Shown one piece after another: positions 1 through 7,551 of a stretch of 16,631 nt of DNA. Source of the stretch: an uncultured Mycoplasmatota bacterium (GTDB lineage Bacteria; Bacillota_I; Bacilli_A; RF39; UBA660); contig CANRVM010000008.1 in the NCBI GenBank assembly GCA_947643295.1, positions 1 through 16,631 on the forward strand. Reading direction: 5' to 3'. The position numbers and the translations under genes are program-made. Within the stretch, counting starts at the first letter, position 1, and each line of letters begins with the position of its first letter. A model generated the notes under the pieces. It searched no databases. It saw only the letters and a program-made list of their open reading frames with translations, and was not told the origin of the DNA.

Positions 1-1035
1 ATCATAGAATGCTTCTAATCTAGTTACGATTCCTTCCTCGGATGAATTGGCATCATACGAGAAGAAAATAATGGGAATATTTTTATCACTAGCGACCTTT
101 TTAATAATAGGAATGGCTCCCACCTCAGGTGTACATCCAAAAGGTTTGGTGTGAATAATTCCATCATACTTTTTGGAGAGTTTTATCGTCCTGTAAACAT
201 TATCTAATCCATCTGCTCCTAGAGTATATTTACAATATTTTCTTGTTACTCGTAGCATTCTTTTTTTCATAAATCTTTTCACAAAAAGTAAATAAGTTAA
301 ATTAGTATATCTTTTTATTTCAATATGAAATTTTGCTAGTTTCTCCTCTAAAAAATAACTAGAAAATGGCTCCATCGAAGTGTATAATTCTCCGATTACT
401 CCAACTTTTAAACAATTCTTTGGTTTTTTAATTTTTAATCTCTTAAATCTAATTCGGTATAAAAAATAAAGTTGGGTTAGCTTTATAATGGAAGAATGGT
501 TAGAAAAGTCGCGAAACATTTTCTTTTGTGTCTTTAAAAAACTATTTTTTTCTACTTCAAAGCCAATACGTTTTCTTATGATAATATCGATTTTATCCAT
601 ATAGACAATGTAGAAGAAGGTATAAAGAAAAGTATGAAGAAAGTGAAGTCTAGAAAGATTTGGATTTAATTCTTTAAAGATATGATAAACTTCTTTAACA
701 CTCATTCTATTTTTCGTAATCATTTTAATAAATTTAAAATCATAGCCAAGATCTCGTAATATTTTTTCTTGTACTTCGGCATAATATCGATATCTACAAC
801 CACCACCTGCTTGAAAAAGAATGGTAGCCCCATTTTCCAAAGACTCGATAAAATTACCTAGATTATATTTAAAAGGAATACAAGCATCACTAGGGGAGTA
901 TTTTTCTCCGAGAGCTAATGTTTTTTTTGTAATAGGAGGGGAAGATTCAATTTTGTAAGAAGTTAACTTTTCTAATAAATATTTAATCGGATGATAGTAA
1001 TTTCCAATGTGCGGAAAACTAATTATATTTTTCAC
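1..1035 (-). CDS. 2-hydroxyacyl-CoA dehydratase / CoA-activase superfamily protein, partial (3' end outside window)
   Basis: The frame is open from GTG at 1035 to the window edge (345 codons, no stop), so the C-terminus is missing. The protein belongs to the superfamily of 2-hydroxyacyl-CoA dehydratase subunits and their activase-associated proteins (HgdB/BcrB-like, iron-sulfur). Visible hallmarks are SDACIPFKY (Cys52), QAGGGCRYRYYAE (Cys80), HTKPFGCTPEVGAIP (Cys301) and the closing TRLEAFYD. In this superfamily such cysteines typically bind a [4Fe-4S] cluster. Residues 110-220 are poorly conserved, basic and aromatic. The start is GTG because AAGGAGG lies 6 nt upstream. The gene overlaps the end of the preceding minus-strand gene by 17 nt, which suggests translational coupling. 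The true substrate cannot be told: many clostridial members of this group are uncharacterised and are not real dehydratases. An ASKHA-type activase partner may lie beyond the edge. Family confidence is high, function low. Confidence 0.82.
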   Translation of the reverse strand, partial: MKNIISFPHIGNYYHPIKYLLEKLTSYKIESSPPITKKTLALGEKYSPSDACIPFKYNLGNFIESLENGATILFQAGGGCRYRYYAEVQEKILRDLGYDFKFIKMITKNRMSVKEVYHIFKELNPNLSRLHFLHTFLYTFFYIVYMDKIDIIIRKRIGFEVEKNSFLKTQKKMFRDFSNHSSIIKLTQLYFLYRIRFKRLKIKKPKNCLKVGVIGELYTSMEPFSSYFLEEKLAKFHIEIKRYTNLTYLLFVKRFMKKRMLRVTRKYCKYTLGADGLDNVYRTIKLSKKYDGIIHTKPFGCTPEVGAIPIIKKVASDKNIPIIFFSYDANSSEEGIVTRLEAFYD

Positions 1036-1948
1036 ACGATTCCTCCTTCTTTTGTTTCAATATATCAATATAACTTTCTAATCTTGTCATTAGTCCAATA
1101 TCACTATTTAAATCTTCAAACATTAAAGTAAGAATAGGAAGATTTTTTACTTTCCTACCAATTAAATCATTGGATAAGGAATCGGGTCCACATGGAAAAG
1201 AGGACATCAGAATAATTCCATCTACTTTATCCTTATAATAGTTCACACTAGCAACCACTTCTTTGCTATGTGTCCAATGAATATCCGTCGATAGTTCTGC
1301 ACATTCTTTTTGAATGGATTCTTTTTTGATTCGGTCACTATAAAGAATCGTAATATTTTCTTCGTTTAAATATCTAATAACTTGTTTTCCAATTAGGTCA
1401 TCATATAAGTTATAGGGATGAGCTGCTAGTAATATCTTGATGGAATCCTTTCCTAAATTTGCTTCCTGTGTTAATTCCTTACTTTTTCTAATATCTCTTT
1501 GTTTTTCTTTGGCATATTTATAAGCTTTATAGGCTTTAATATAAGAAATTCCTAACTCTTTTCCCATATTCAAAAATCCTAAAAGTTCACTATCTTTTGT
1601 TGTTAAATCTACATTATAATTTAATATTTCAATATCAATTACCACATTGTTTACAATATCATATAAAGCATTGAAATTGGTGCATACTTCTTCTCCAGAA
1701 TAGACAGAAAGTAGTCTTGGTATTAAAAGGTAATCACATTTATCTTTTAAATATACAATATGTCCTAGGTATATTTTCATACTAAGACAAGTCTCATCAT
1801 CTACTAATTTTTCTCCTTCTTTTAACATTTCTTTATTCGTACTTGGACTTTCGATAATTTCCATATCTAAATACTTAAAAAAGTTAATCCATAAATCTTT
1901 GTAATAGTAATACAAAAGTGACTTTGGTATTCCAATTTTTAATCTCAT
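1019..1948 (-). CDS. Acyl-CoA dehydratase activase-related protein (DUF2229-type)
   Basis: This 309-aa protein starts with the typical DUF2229 signature: IGIPKSLLYYYY (residues 5-16), then SPSTNKEMLKEG (34-45) and DETCLSMKIYLGH (51-63, Cys54). Further cysteines are Cys89 (GEEVCTNF) and Cys253 in SSFPCGPDSLSND, and the end is a TRLESYIDIL motif like that of its neighbour. In the known family this domain is found fused to, or next to, the ATP-dependent activase of 2-hydroxyacyl-CoA dehydratases, where it probably carries an iron-sulfur cluster. Here it is a stand-alone gene followed by, and overlapping by 17 nt, a second superfamily member, so the two products probably form one complex. The ATG at 1948 follows TAGGAGG at 5-nt spacing. 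No activase (ASKHA) domain is in the window. The substrate is unknown. Confidence 0.82.
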   Translation of the reverse strand: MRLKIGIPKSLLYYYYKDLWINFFKYLDMEIIESPSTNKEMLKEGEKLVDDETCLSMKIYLGHIVYLKDKCDYLLIPRLLSVYSGEEVCTNFNALYDIVNNVVIDIEILNYNVDLTTKDSELLGFLNMGKELGISYIKAYKAYKYAKEKQRDIRKSKELTQEANLGKDSIKILLAAHPYNLYDDLIGKQVIRYLNEENITILYSDRIKKESIQKECAELSTDIHWTHSKEVVASVNYYKDKVDGIILMSSFPCGPDSLSNDLIGRKVKNLPILTLMFEDLNSDIGLMTRLESYIDILKQKKEESCEKYN

Positions 1949-2009
1949 GATAGCCTCCTAGCTAATTATATGTGATACCTCCTTTAAATAGTCCTTTCTT
2001 TCTTCCGAC

Positions 2010-2036
2010 AAAAAAACACCAGAAGTGGTGCTTTTA
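2010..2036 (-). terminator. Rho-independent terminator of the HTH-CYTH gene
   Basis: Read on the minus strand, the stem CACCA / TGGTG (2017-2021 with 2026-2030, loop of 4 nt) is flanked by A-rich and T-rich arms, and seven T follow at 2016-2010. The A-arm overlaps the stop codon of the minus-strand gene ending at 2034. It separates that gene from the dehydratase-like pair downstream. Confidence 0.75.
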
Positions 2037-2780
2037 AAAATCCTTAAAGATTAAATGATAGGGATAGCCTCTTTTATCAATATGTGCTAAATTTAATTTT
2101 AATTCTTTGGTTAGTTTTAAGAGATTTTCGTATTCATTAATTGGAGTGTCCGTGTAATTTTTTACTTCAATTTCAATAAAATATCCTAAATCTTTTACTT
2201 CATCTAAGGCAATTTCATATTTATCTAAATAAGAGTAAGTAGTTCTTGTTTTATCAACAACTGCGATTTTTTCTAAATCAAGAATATGAAAAATTTTATC
2301 CATGTTTTCCGTGTTATCAATTTCTACTTCATATTCATCACAGTACATATTATCATGCCAATTTTTATAGTTTATGATTTTTTTATTTCCACGTTCTCCA
2401 ATTCGTAACCATTCATTTATGGTATCATGATCTAAAAATTTTCGATGGAGTGGTTGATAATAAGTATCTTTTTGGTTATTTTGTTTTTGATATTTTGCCT
2501 TTTCCTGCATCAATTTTTTTACTTCATTGAATTCTTCTTCTGATAGTTTAATTTTAATTTCCGTTTCGATATCAAGATTACTTTTTTCTTCATCGACTAA
2601 GTCTTTGATACTACAAGTTAATACCTCACTTAATCTTAGAATCATATCTAAGCTTGGTTCTGTGCGATTCGCTTCCCAACTGGATATGGTTTTATCGGAT
2701 ACAAATAATAAATCTCCTAATTGCTGTTGTGTCAATTTTCTTTCCTTTCGTAAATTTGTAATTTTATTTCCTACCTTCAT
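2034..2780 (-). CDS. XRE-family HTH protein fused to a CYTH domain
   Basis: The chosen start is the ATG at 2780 (248 aa), because AGGTGG lies 8 nt upstream; in-frame GTG/ATG codons at 2792, 2789 and 2786 would be too close to or inside that site. The N-terminus is a classic XRE/Cro helix-turn-helix (LRKERKLTQQQLGDLLFVSDKTISSWE..R.EPSLDMI..L), about residues 5-62 of this product. After a charged linker comes an ETEIK motif (about residues 72-76), which matches the ExExK signature of CYTH enzymes (CyaB class IV adenylate cyclase, thiamine triphosphatase, inorganic triphosphatase). A CyaB-like body follows: WLRIGERG, KIINYKNW, CDEYEVEI, VVDKTRTTY, YEIALDEVKDLGYFIEIEV. The family binds triphosphate substrates in a tunnel with divalent metals. 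The fusion suggests a DNA-binding protein that senses or turns over a triphosphate nucleotide or polyphosphate. It is monocistronic. The domain calls are firm and the role is inferred. Confidence 0.83.
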   Translation of the reverse strand: MKVGNKITNLRKERKLTQQQLGDLLFVSDKTISSWEANRTEPSLDMILRLSEVLTCSIKDLVDEEKSNLDIETEIKIKLSEEEFNEVKKLMQEKAKYQKQNNQKDTYYQPLHRKFLDHDTINEWLRIGERGNKKIINYKNWHDNMYCDEYEVEIDNTENMDKIFHILDLEKIAVVDKTRTTYSYLDKYEIALDEVKDLGYFIEIEVKNYTDTPINEYENLLKLTKELKLNLAHIDKRGYPYHLIFKDF

Positions 2781-2921
2781 TTTCATCACCACCTAAATTA
2801 TAACATGCTTTTTATGATTCTTTTCTCTAGGATTTGTAGAGTTTATTTCATTATTAGAATGAATTATATTCAAAGATATGATAAACTAGTATTAAATAAG
2901 ACTTGTTTAGGGGGAAATAAA

Positions 2922-3482
2922 ATGGAAGATATTTATTTAAGGTATGATAATGGGGTTGATGGTCTAAATTTGAAAGAATTTTATGAGTATCAAAGTATCA
3001 TTAGAAAAGATTTGGAAAGAATTCGTTATCTTGCATCTGATTATGAGACAAGTGAAGAAAGAGAAGAGTTGTTTTCTAATTTGGATAAAGCCATTAATAA
3101 TATATGTAACAATCGATTTCCAGATGACCCACTCATGCAATTGGAGATACTGGTTCAAGGAAATTACCTTGTATTTTCCTATTTTCAATTACAGGAAGAT
3201 GAAAATCCGTTAACAAGTGAACCAACTTTTGTCATTATCACTAGAGAAATGAGAAATTTATATTTTATAGATAAAGTATGTACGATAACTGAAAATGAGG
3301 AAGCCCAGTATGTGGGATTAGATAATCCTTATCAGAATTATAATCGTTATGTAGCAGATTGTTATCAATTAGGAAAGGATGCGATTGTGAAACATAATAT
3401 TAATTTTGAAGGAAATACGCCAATTTATGAATGTTTTCAAGAAACCGATAAAATGATAGAGAAAATAAAGAGTAAGTTTTAA
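2922..3482 (+). CDS. Hypothetical protein, 186 aa
   Basis: I do not recognise this protein. The frame is open from further upstream (2805), but the ATG at 2922 is preceded by AGGGGGAAATAAA, a good ribosome site, and the extra upstream residues look like translated promoter DNA. The product is acidic, soluble and rich in Tyr, Asn and Glu, with no signal peptide or membrane segment. Residues about 18-60 look helical (KEFYEYQSIIRKDLERIRYLA), followed by an alpha/beta-like stretch (LQLEILVQGNYLVFSY, FVIITREMRNLYFID) and a helical C-terminus. It is divergent to the HTH-CYTH gene, so both promoters lie in 2781-2921; a possible -10 (TATGAT, 2877-2882) sits 39 nt before the start. There is no terminator before the next small ORF. 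A coding region is likely from length and ribosome site. Confidence 0.7.
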   Translation: MEDIYLRYDNGVDGLNLKEFYEYQSIIRKDLERIRYLASDYETSEEREELFSNLDKAINNICNNRFPDDPLMQLEILVQGNYLVFSYFQLQEDENPLTSEPTFVIITREMRNLYFIDKVCTITENEEAQYVGLDNPYQNYNRYVADCYQLGKDAIVKHNINFEGNTPIYECFQETDKMIEKIKSKF

Positions 3483-3483
3483 A

Positions 3484-3509
3484 GTACTATTTTATGATAA
3501 AATTTGTAC
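3484..3509. repeat. Near-perfect palindrome GTAC..ATTTTATGATAAAAT..GTAC
   Basis: A perfect 15-nt palindrome with a single central base (3489-3503) is framed by GTAC on both sides (3484-3487 and 3506-3509, one extra T on the right). It has no loop suitable for a terminator. It lies between the 186-aa gene and the GNAT remnant, about 85 nt upstream of the latter. It could be an operator; its core TATGAT could equally be a -10 box. Confidence 0.45.
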
Positions 3510-3593
3510 ACTTTTAGCTTCAAAATTCATAAGTTAAAGGAGATAATCAATCAGTAAAGAATAGACTAATTTTAAATATTTGGAGGGAAAAGA

Positions 3594-3746
3594 ATGGATG
3601 ATAGAGTACAGAAGGTAGTAGTAAGAAAGTCAACAAAGGAAGATATAGAGGAGTTAATTCCTTTATATGGTCAGTTGGTAGATTATGAATGCCAATTTTA
3701 TAGCTATTTAAAAAAGTTTAAAGATTTTAGTAACAAACATCAGTAA
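3594..3746 (+). pseudogene. Truncated GNAT-like acetyltransferase N-terminus (50 aa)
   Basis: A short reading frame starts at ATG 3594 behind a good ribosome site (TGGAGGGAAAAGA) and stops at TAA 3744-3746. The product begins with VVVRKSTKEDIEELIPLYGQL, the usual opening strand and first helix of GNAT N-acetyltransferases ([VI]RKAT-ED-l--i--L), and continues VDYECQFYSYL. It stops after 50 residues, whereas GNAT proteins are normally 140-180 aa and need the later acetyl-CoA-binding R/Q-x-x-G-x-G/A loop, which is absent. No continuation was seen in the next 67 nt before the following gene. The likeliest reading is a 5' fragment left after a deletion, with the incoming junction between about 3720 and 3813. 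A genuine small protein is possible because the ribosome site is intact. Confidence 0.6.
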
Positions 3747-3813
3747 ATATTTGCTAAAATTGAAATTTATAACATTCTATGCTAATATATTACCTAATTA
3801 GTGAGGTGTTTTT

Positions 3814-4713
3814 ATGGACTTTTTGGAAAACATATCAAGAAAATCAAAAGAGTATATATATAAGTTAGGAAGAAGGAAATTTATACATGATACAATAGCT
3901 AGTATTGGAAGAATTATAGAAGATGATCATTGTATAACTTGCCTTGTACAACAAAATTTATTATATAGAAATGCAAAACCTAATATTTATCAACTAAATT
4001 TATTTGGGATGAATAATAAAAATGAAGAAATAAAAAAAATAATTGAATATTATAACTTGAATAAACCTGTTCATTATATTTTTGATGGAATACATTTTGA
4101 TAGACCAATAAATATATTCTCCTTTTTTTGCGATATCACTTTTATAAATTGTAAATTTACTAACTCTTATTTTAATATATCTCATGCTGACAAAATTACA
4201 TTTGCTGGAAATCAATTTTATGATGGAATTAGTGTGATTAAGAAAGAGGCATTTTTAAGAACGGTATCCACTTCCAAAGTAGGTGAGCTTAATTTTAAAA
4301 ATGAGAACTTTATAAATAAATCTAAGTCAAAAGAATATGGAGAAAATTTTGGACTTGATATTGTAGCAGATAAGGTTAATATTATGAATTCTACAATTAC
4401 TGCTTATGAAAAAAAGGGAGAAATTAATATTTTTACCAAAGAAATTGAAATTCGGAATTCTACTGTTTGTGCTCCAGAAATTTATTTAGACTCTGATGAG
4501 ATAATATATGAAAAAAGTTTATTTAAAGCGAATAAAGGTATTATTATAGAAAATAAAAATAATAATTGTGATACGGAAGTAGGATTTTATAATATGATTT
4601 CTCCATATATTGTTTATAACGGTACTGAAATAATTTGGAATGGTCTTCCAAATGTTAGAAATGATACAAAAGCACAGCCAATAGGAAAAGTATTACAAAA
4701 AAAGCAAAATTAG
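3814..4713 (+). CDS. Hypothetical beta-helix-like cytoplasmic protein, 299 aa
   Basis: No family is recognised with confidence. After a basic helical N-terminus (residues 1-60), the middle and C-terminal parts consist of short repeating strands ending in N/S/C/D turns: INIFSFFCDITFINCKF, NSYFNISHADKITFAGNQF, VNIMNSTITAYE, INIFTKEIEIRNSTVCAPEIYL. This periodicity is typical of right-handed parallel beta-helices. There is no signal peptide or membrane segment, so it should act in the cytoplasm. The ATG follows GTGAGGTGTTTTT, a context repeated exactly before the next gene, with a 43-nt gap between the two. Isoleucine is mostly ATA and the DNA looks even more AT-rich than the flanks, an impression that could reflect foreign origin. 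Coding status is strong (299 codons); function is unknown. Confidence 0.78.
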   Translation: MDFLENISRKSKEYIYKLGRRKFIHDTIASIGRIIEDDHCITCLVQQNLLYRNAKPNIYQLNLFGMNNKNEEIKKIIEYYNLNKPVHYIFDGIHFDRPINIFSFFCDITFINCKFTNSYFNISHADKITFAGNQFYDGISVIKKEAFLRTVSTSKVGELNFKNENFINKSKSKEYGENFGLDIVADKVNIMNSTITAYEKKGEINIFTKEIEIRNSTVCAPEIYLDSDEIIYEKSLFKANKGIIIENKNNNCDTEVGFYNMISPYIVYNGTEIIWNGLPNVRNDTKAQPIGKVLQKKQN

Positions 4714-4756
4714 TATACAATGAGGTTAGCCAGTTAATTAAAAATGAGGTGTTTTT

Positions 4757-5785
4757 ATGTCAGATTTAACGAATTTTAAATTACTAATAAAAAAGTATAA
4801 AACTATTTTTTCTGATATTTTAGAGGATATGCAATTAGAGAAAATAGAAAACAATGAGATCGTATTTAAGAATAAAAAAGGAGAGTACTTGACTGCGAGT
4901 ATAATGGGTAGGTATATTAACTTTACTTATAAAAGTGATTGGTTAGAAAGATATATTAATTTTAGAATTCCAGATAAAGAAGATGATAACTCTGATATTA
5001 AAGTTTTCGAAAAAATAAAAGAAAATAGGCCGAATGGGTGTATCATTGAACAAGTTGAAAGAGTATATGGATTATCAAGATTTTCTGCTAAGGAAAAGAT
5101 TTTGACCGATTTAGTATCTAAAAGATATGTTTTTTCTAAAAATGTTGATTTTGTTCATTCTTGCAGCGAAGACTTTTTAGAAAAAAATAATCTATTAAAA
5201 ACAGTTTTTGAGAGTCACATGAAAACATGTCTAAAACCTATGGGATGGCTTAGATGGAATATGAATTCTAAATATTCTTCTATAACCTTGCTAAATGATA
5301 ATGATATCTCGCACTTATATGATATAGTAGAAGGAAAAGATAAAATTAACCGAATATATGATTTATATAATGGAATTATTAATAAAAGAAATAGTGCTGA
5401 TATTTTCTCTATCCATTTAGGATTAGAAAAAAAAGAATGTTTTGGATATAAAGAGGTAAGTGGAATAACAGAACAAGAAAATTCTATTTGTGGAAGTTCT
5501 TATAATAAAACACCTTATAATCAGGATTGTGAATTTATTCATGATTTTATCAAAAATAAAATTGGATATAAGAAAGAATTTAATGTGGATGATTTAAATT
5601 CACTATTGGATGCTATTACTTATACTCCTACAATCCAAGAAACTGCAATGAAAGATATCTCAAAAAGTATGAGAATGTCATATAAGGAATTTAATGAGTT
5701 AGACATAGATGAGCAAAATGATTTGTTATACCCTAAACCAGTTCGTTTTATAAAAAAGATGCAGAGAAAATTTAAGAAAAAATAA
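4757..5785 (+). CDS. Hypothetical protein, 342 aa
   Basis: I do not recognise this protein. It is soluble, with mixed charge and a very basic C-terminal tail (FIKKMQRKFKKK). Residues 1-75 look like a small alpha/beta domain (IVFKNKKGEYLTASIMGRYINFTYKS). The middle contains IIEQVERVYGLSRFSAKEKILTDLVSKRY, a helical stretch that could be a helix-turn-helix but has no convincing signature, and the C-terminal third is helical. The start is ATG 4757 behind ATGAGGTGTTTTT. It lies 43 nt after the beta-helix-like gene in the same direction with no terminator between, so the two are probably co-transcribed and act together. A bidirectional terminator follows at 5872-5897. Confidence 0.75.
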   Translation: MSDLTNFKLLIKKYKTIFSDILEDMQLEKIENNEIVFKNKKGEYLTASIMGRYINFTYKSDWLERYINFRIPDKEDDNSDIKVFEKIKENRPNGCIIEQVERVYGLSRFSAKEKILTDLVSKRYVFSKNVDFVHSCSEDFLEKNNLLKTVFESHMKTCLKPMGWLRWNMNSKYSSITLLNDNDISHLYDIVEGKDKINRIYDLYNGIINKRNSADIFSIHLGLEKKECFGYKEVSGITEQENSICGSSYNKTPYNQDCEFIHDFIKNKIGYKKEFNVDDLNSLLDAITYTPTIQETAMKDISKSMRMSYKEFNELDIDEQNDLLYPKPVRFIKKMQRKFKKK

Positions 5786-5871
5786 TTTTAGAGTGTTTAT
5801 TAGTATTATATGGAAAAGGAAATCTTTAAAAACTGTTATTGTATACTATTTATTTGATAATGCTTCATATA

Positions 5872-5897
5872 AAAAAGCCAGTGTAGTATGACTTTTT
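5872..5897 (-). terminator. Bidirectional terminator between convergent genes
   Basis: On the minus strand AAAAAGTCA (5897-5889) pairs with TGGCTTTTT (5880-5872) through A-T pairs, one G-U and G-C pairs, with an 8-nt loop and a T-tract. On the plus strand the same hairpin has a single C-A mismatch. It ends the phosphatase operon and probably also the 4757-5785 transcript. Confidence 0.7.
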
Positions 5898-5908
5898 AGT
5901 GATAGGTT

Positions 5909-6457
5909 TTACTTCTTTACTTTTTGATAAGCTTTCACTTGGCAATTTTCTAGTACAATGTTTTTACCAATGAAACTTCCAGTAGGAATGTTTTCTTTAA
6001 AATAACAGTCAATAGGAATACTAACACCACCGTGAGCAACAATTAAGATATCTTCTTCCTTATAGGTTGTAGTAATATCATCCAAGCATTCGTAAACTCT
6101 TCTGAAAAAATCTTGAATATTTTCGGCATTTTGATAATGATTATTTTGATAGTAATTCCAAAATCCATAGAAATCAAAATCTTTTGTATTTAATCCTTCT
6201 AATTCTCCAAAATCTCTTTCCATTAATCGATTATCATAAATTACTTCTACTTGCTTCTTTTCAGTGATAATCAAAGCGGTTTGTTTTGCACGAAAAAGAG
6301 GGGAGCAGATAATTTTATCAATAGGGGTATTTTCTAAAAAATCTCTTACTACTTTTGCTTGCTCTTTTCCGTTTTTATTTAATGGGATATCACATCTTCC
6401 CATTACTTTCTTTTCTAAATTCCAATCCGTTTGTCCATGTCTTGTTACATATATCAT
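5909..6457 (-). CDS. Histidine phosphatase family protein
   Basis: This 182-aa protein is a branch-1 histidine phosphatase (phosphoglycerate-mutase-like, CobC/PhoE class). The catalytic set is visible: the RHG motif at residues 6-8 (nucleophile His7), Arg56 in SPLFRAKQT, Glu80 in LMERDFGE, and the second histidine, His142, in VAHGG. Length is normal for small phosphatases of the family. Such enzymes remove phosphate from small molecules (sugar phosphates, nucleotides, cofactor precursors), and sequence alone does not give the substrate. The start follows AGAGGAG. The gene begins 2 nt after the stop of the RtcB-like gene, so they are one transcript and probably translationally coupled. That pairing makes an RNA-end or nucleotide substrate conceivable, but this is inference. 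Confidence 0.9.
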   Translation of the reverse strand: MIYVTRHGQTDWNLEKKVMGRCDIPLNKNGKEQAKVVRDFLENTPIDKIICSPLFRAKQTALIITEKKQVEVIYDNRLMERDFGELEGLNTKDFDFYGFWNYYQNNHYQNAENIQDFFRRVYECLDDITTTYKEEDILIVAHGGVSIPIDCYFKENIPTGSFIGKNIVLENCQVKAYQKVKK

Positions 6458-6459
6458 AT

Positions 6460-7551
6460 TTAAATTCTCCTCTTTTCTTTTTGGAAAACCTTTATTCCAT
6501 CTTTCGATATGGATGCTATTTGGTATAGTTTTCCAGTAATGTTTCCATTACAAGTCTTTTGTATTTTTTTTACATAATCTTCTAAGGAATCATTTTCGGA
6601 TGACTGACGATTAATCGCATCAACACCGATTTCAATGCTTTCCCCATAAGAAAAAATTTTTCCACTAATTTCTATTTTGTTTTCTTTATATTGAATCTTA
6701 GGTTTTTCTAAATAGAGACCAAGGCCATGTGGAGAATAGGTAAAGGTATCTTGATTGGGAGTAATTAAGTAAATTGGTTTTTGAAAGGAAGTTAGCAAAG
6801 GATATTCTTTTTTCTCAAAGTGAGCACCAATACATATCGTGTGATCATTAGGCATTCCATAGTGATTGATGTTTACGATTTCCTTTTCATAAAATTTACT
6901 TCCTAATACCCTTTGACCAAAATAACGATTTCTTTCTTTATTAAATGTTAAAAGTTCTTTTGCTATTTGATAAAATCTTATTGATGAATCTCCTGTGATA
7001 TATCGTAAATACCTTGAAGAATTTTCATCTACTTCTTTTTGAATCTCATTTTGATACCAAACATTCTCGTTAGGGTATAATCCGTTTTTTTCGTATTTAA
7101 ATTCCGCTGCAGAAGCATGAACAATCATGTAGTAGCCATCTTCTAGTCCATATTCACCTATTCCTTGTGCCAAAATAATAAAGTGATTTCCAGTGGTATA
7201 ATTCCATTGATATTTTGATTTATCCTCTAATTCTTTTAATGCTCTTTTCAGAAATTCTGTTATTTTTATTTCTTCTTTTAACTTATAAATAGCAGTACCA
7301 CAAGCATTCACAGTTGCATCAATAGGAATGAATGGTATATCACATTCCCAAGAGTAACTAGCCCCTGTAAAAAATCCTCCCATCATTCTTGTTACATTAC
7401 GAGAAATCCCTAAATCAGGTAGAGCGGTTATTTCTGCTTTTTTTGGATGATGAGATAATTTTGTAGTAACCACAGAAAGTAATTTTTCTGTTATCCTAAG
7501 ATGTTTGATAATTTCTTTTTGGGTATCGTCATGAAGTGTTAAATCAGTCAT
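6460..7551 (-). CDS. Divergent RtcB-like protein (RNA ligase fold, possibly degenerate)
   Basis: The 363-aa protein keeps the order of RtcB RNA-ligase landmarks at low identity: a PD step (ALPDLGIS, 43-50), a region ending in ACGTAIYKL (Cys84) where RtcB has the D-x-x-C-G metal site, TGNHFIILAQ (His123; RtcB GGGNHF), YYMIVHASA (His145; RtcB MIHSGSRG), a helix ending in ERNRYF (RtcB A-x-x-NR), NINHYG (His230; RtcB HN) and SPHGLGLYLEK (His275; RtcB HGAGR, the guanylylated histidine). RtcB joins 2',3'-cyclic-phosphate or 3'-phosphate RNA ends to 5'-OH using GTP and manganese. Here the Asp/Cys spacing is altered (Asp78 is six residues before Cys84, against three in RtcB) and the Arg after HGxG is lost, so activity may be changed or lost. 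The ATG at 7551 follows AAAGGAGAG. It is first in an operon with the histidine phosphatase and divergent to the STAND gene. The call rests on motif order, not an alignment. Confidence 0.6.
   Translation of the reverse strand: MTDLTLHDDTQKEIIKHLRITEKLLSVVTTKLSHHPKKAEITALPDLGISRNVTRMMGGFFTGASYSWECDIPFIPIDATVNACGTAIYKLKEEIKITEFLKRALKELEDKSKYQWNYTTGNHFIILAQGIGEYGLEDGYYMIVHASAAEFKYEKNGLYPNENVWYQNEIQKEVDENSSRYLRYITGDSSIRFYQIAKELLTFNKERNRYFGQRVLGSKFYEKEIVNINHYGMPNDHTICIGAHFEKKEYPLLTSFQKPIYLITPNQDTFTYSPHGLGLYLEKPKIQYKENKIEISGKIFSYGESIEIGVDAINRQSSENDSLEDYVKKIQKTCNGNITGKLYQIASISKDGIKVFQKEKRRI

Noticed and set aside
1963..1968. TATAAT on the minus strand upstream of the 1948 gene
   Set aside because: It would place the transcription start within the ribosome site of that gene, and there is no -35 at proper spacing.
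2527..2796. 89-aa plus-strand reading frame
   Set aside because: Lies antisense within the HTH-CYTH gene, has low-complexity Ser/Leu/Ile content and no ribosome site.
2797..2802. TGTTATAAT extended -10 for the HTH-CYTH gene (minus strand)
   Set aside because: The transcript would start inside or past the AGGTGG ribosome site, so either it is not the true promoter or the mRNA is nearly leaderless. Too uncertain to list.
2805..2921. N-terminal extension of the 186-aa gene
   Set aside because: No ribosome site at 2805; the stretch overlaps the divergent promoter region, while ATG 2922 has a good site.
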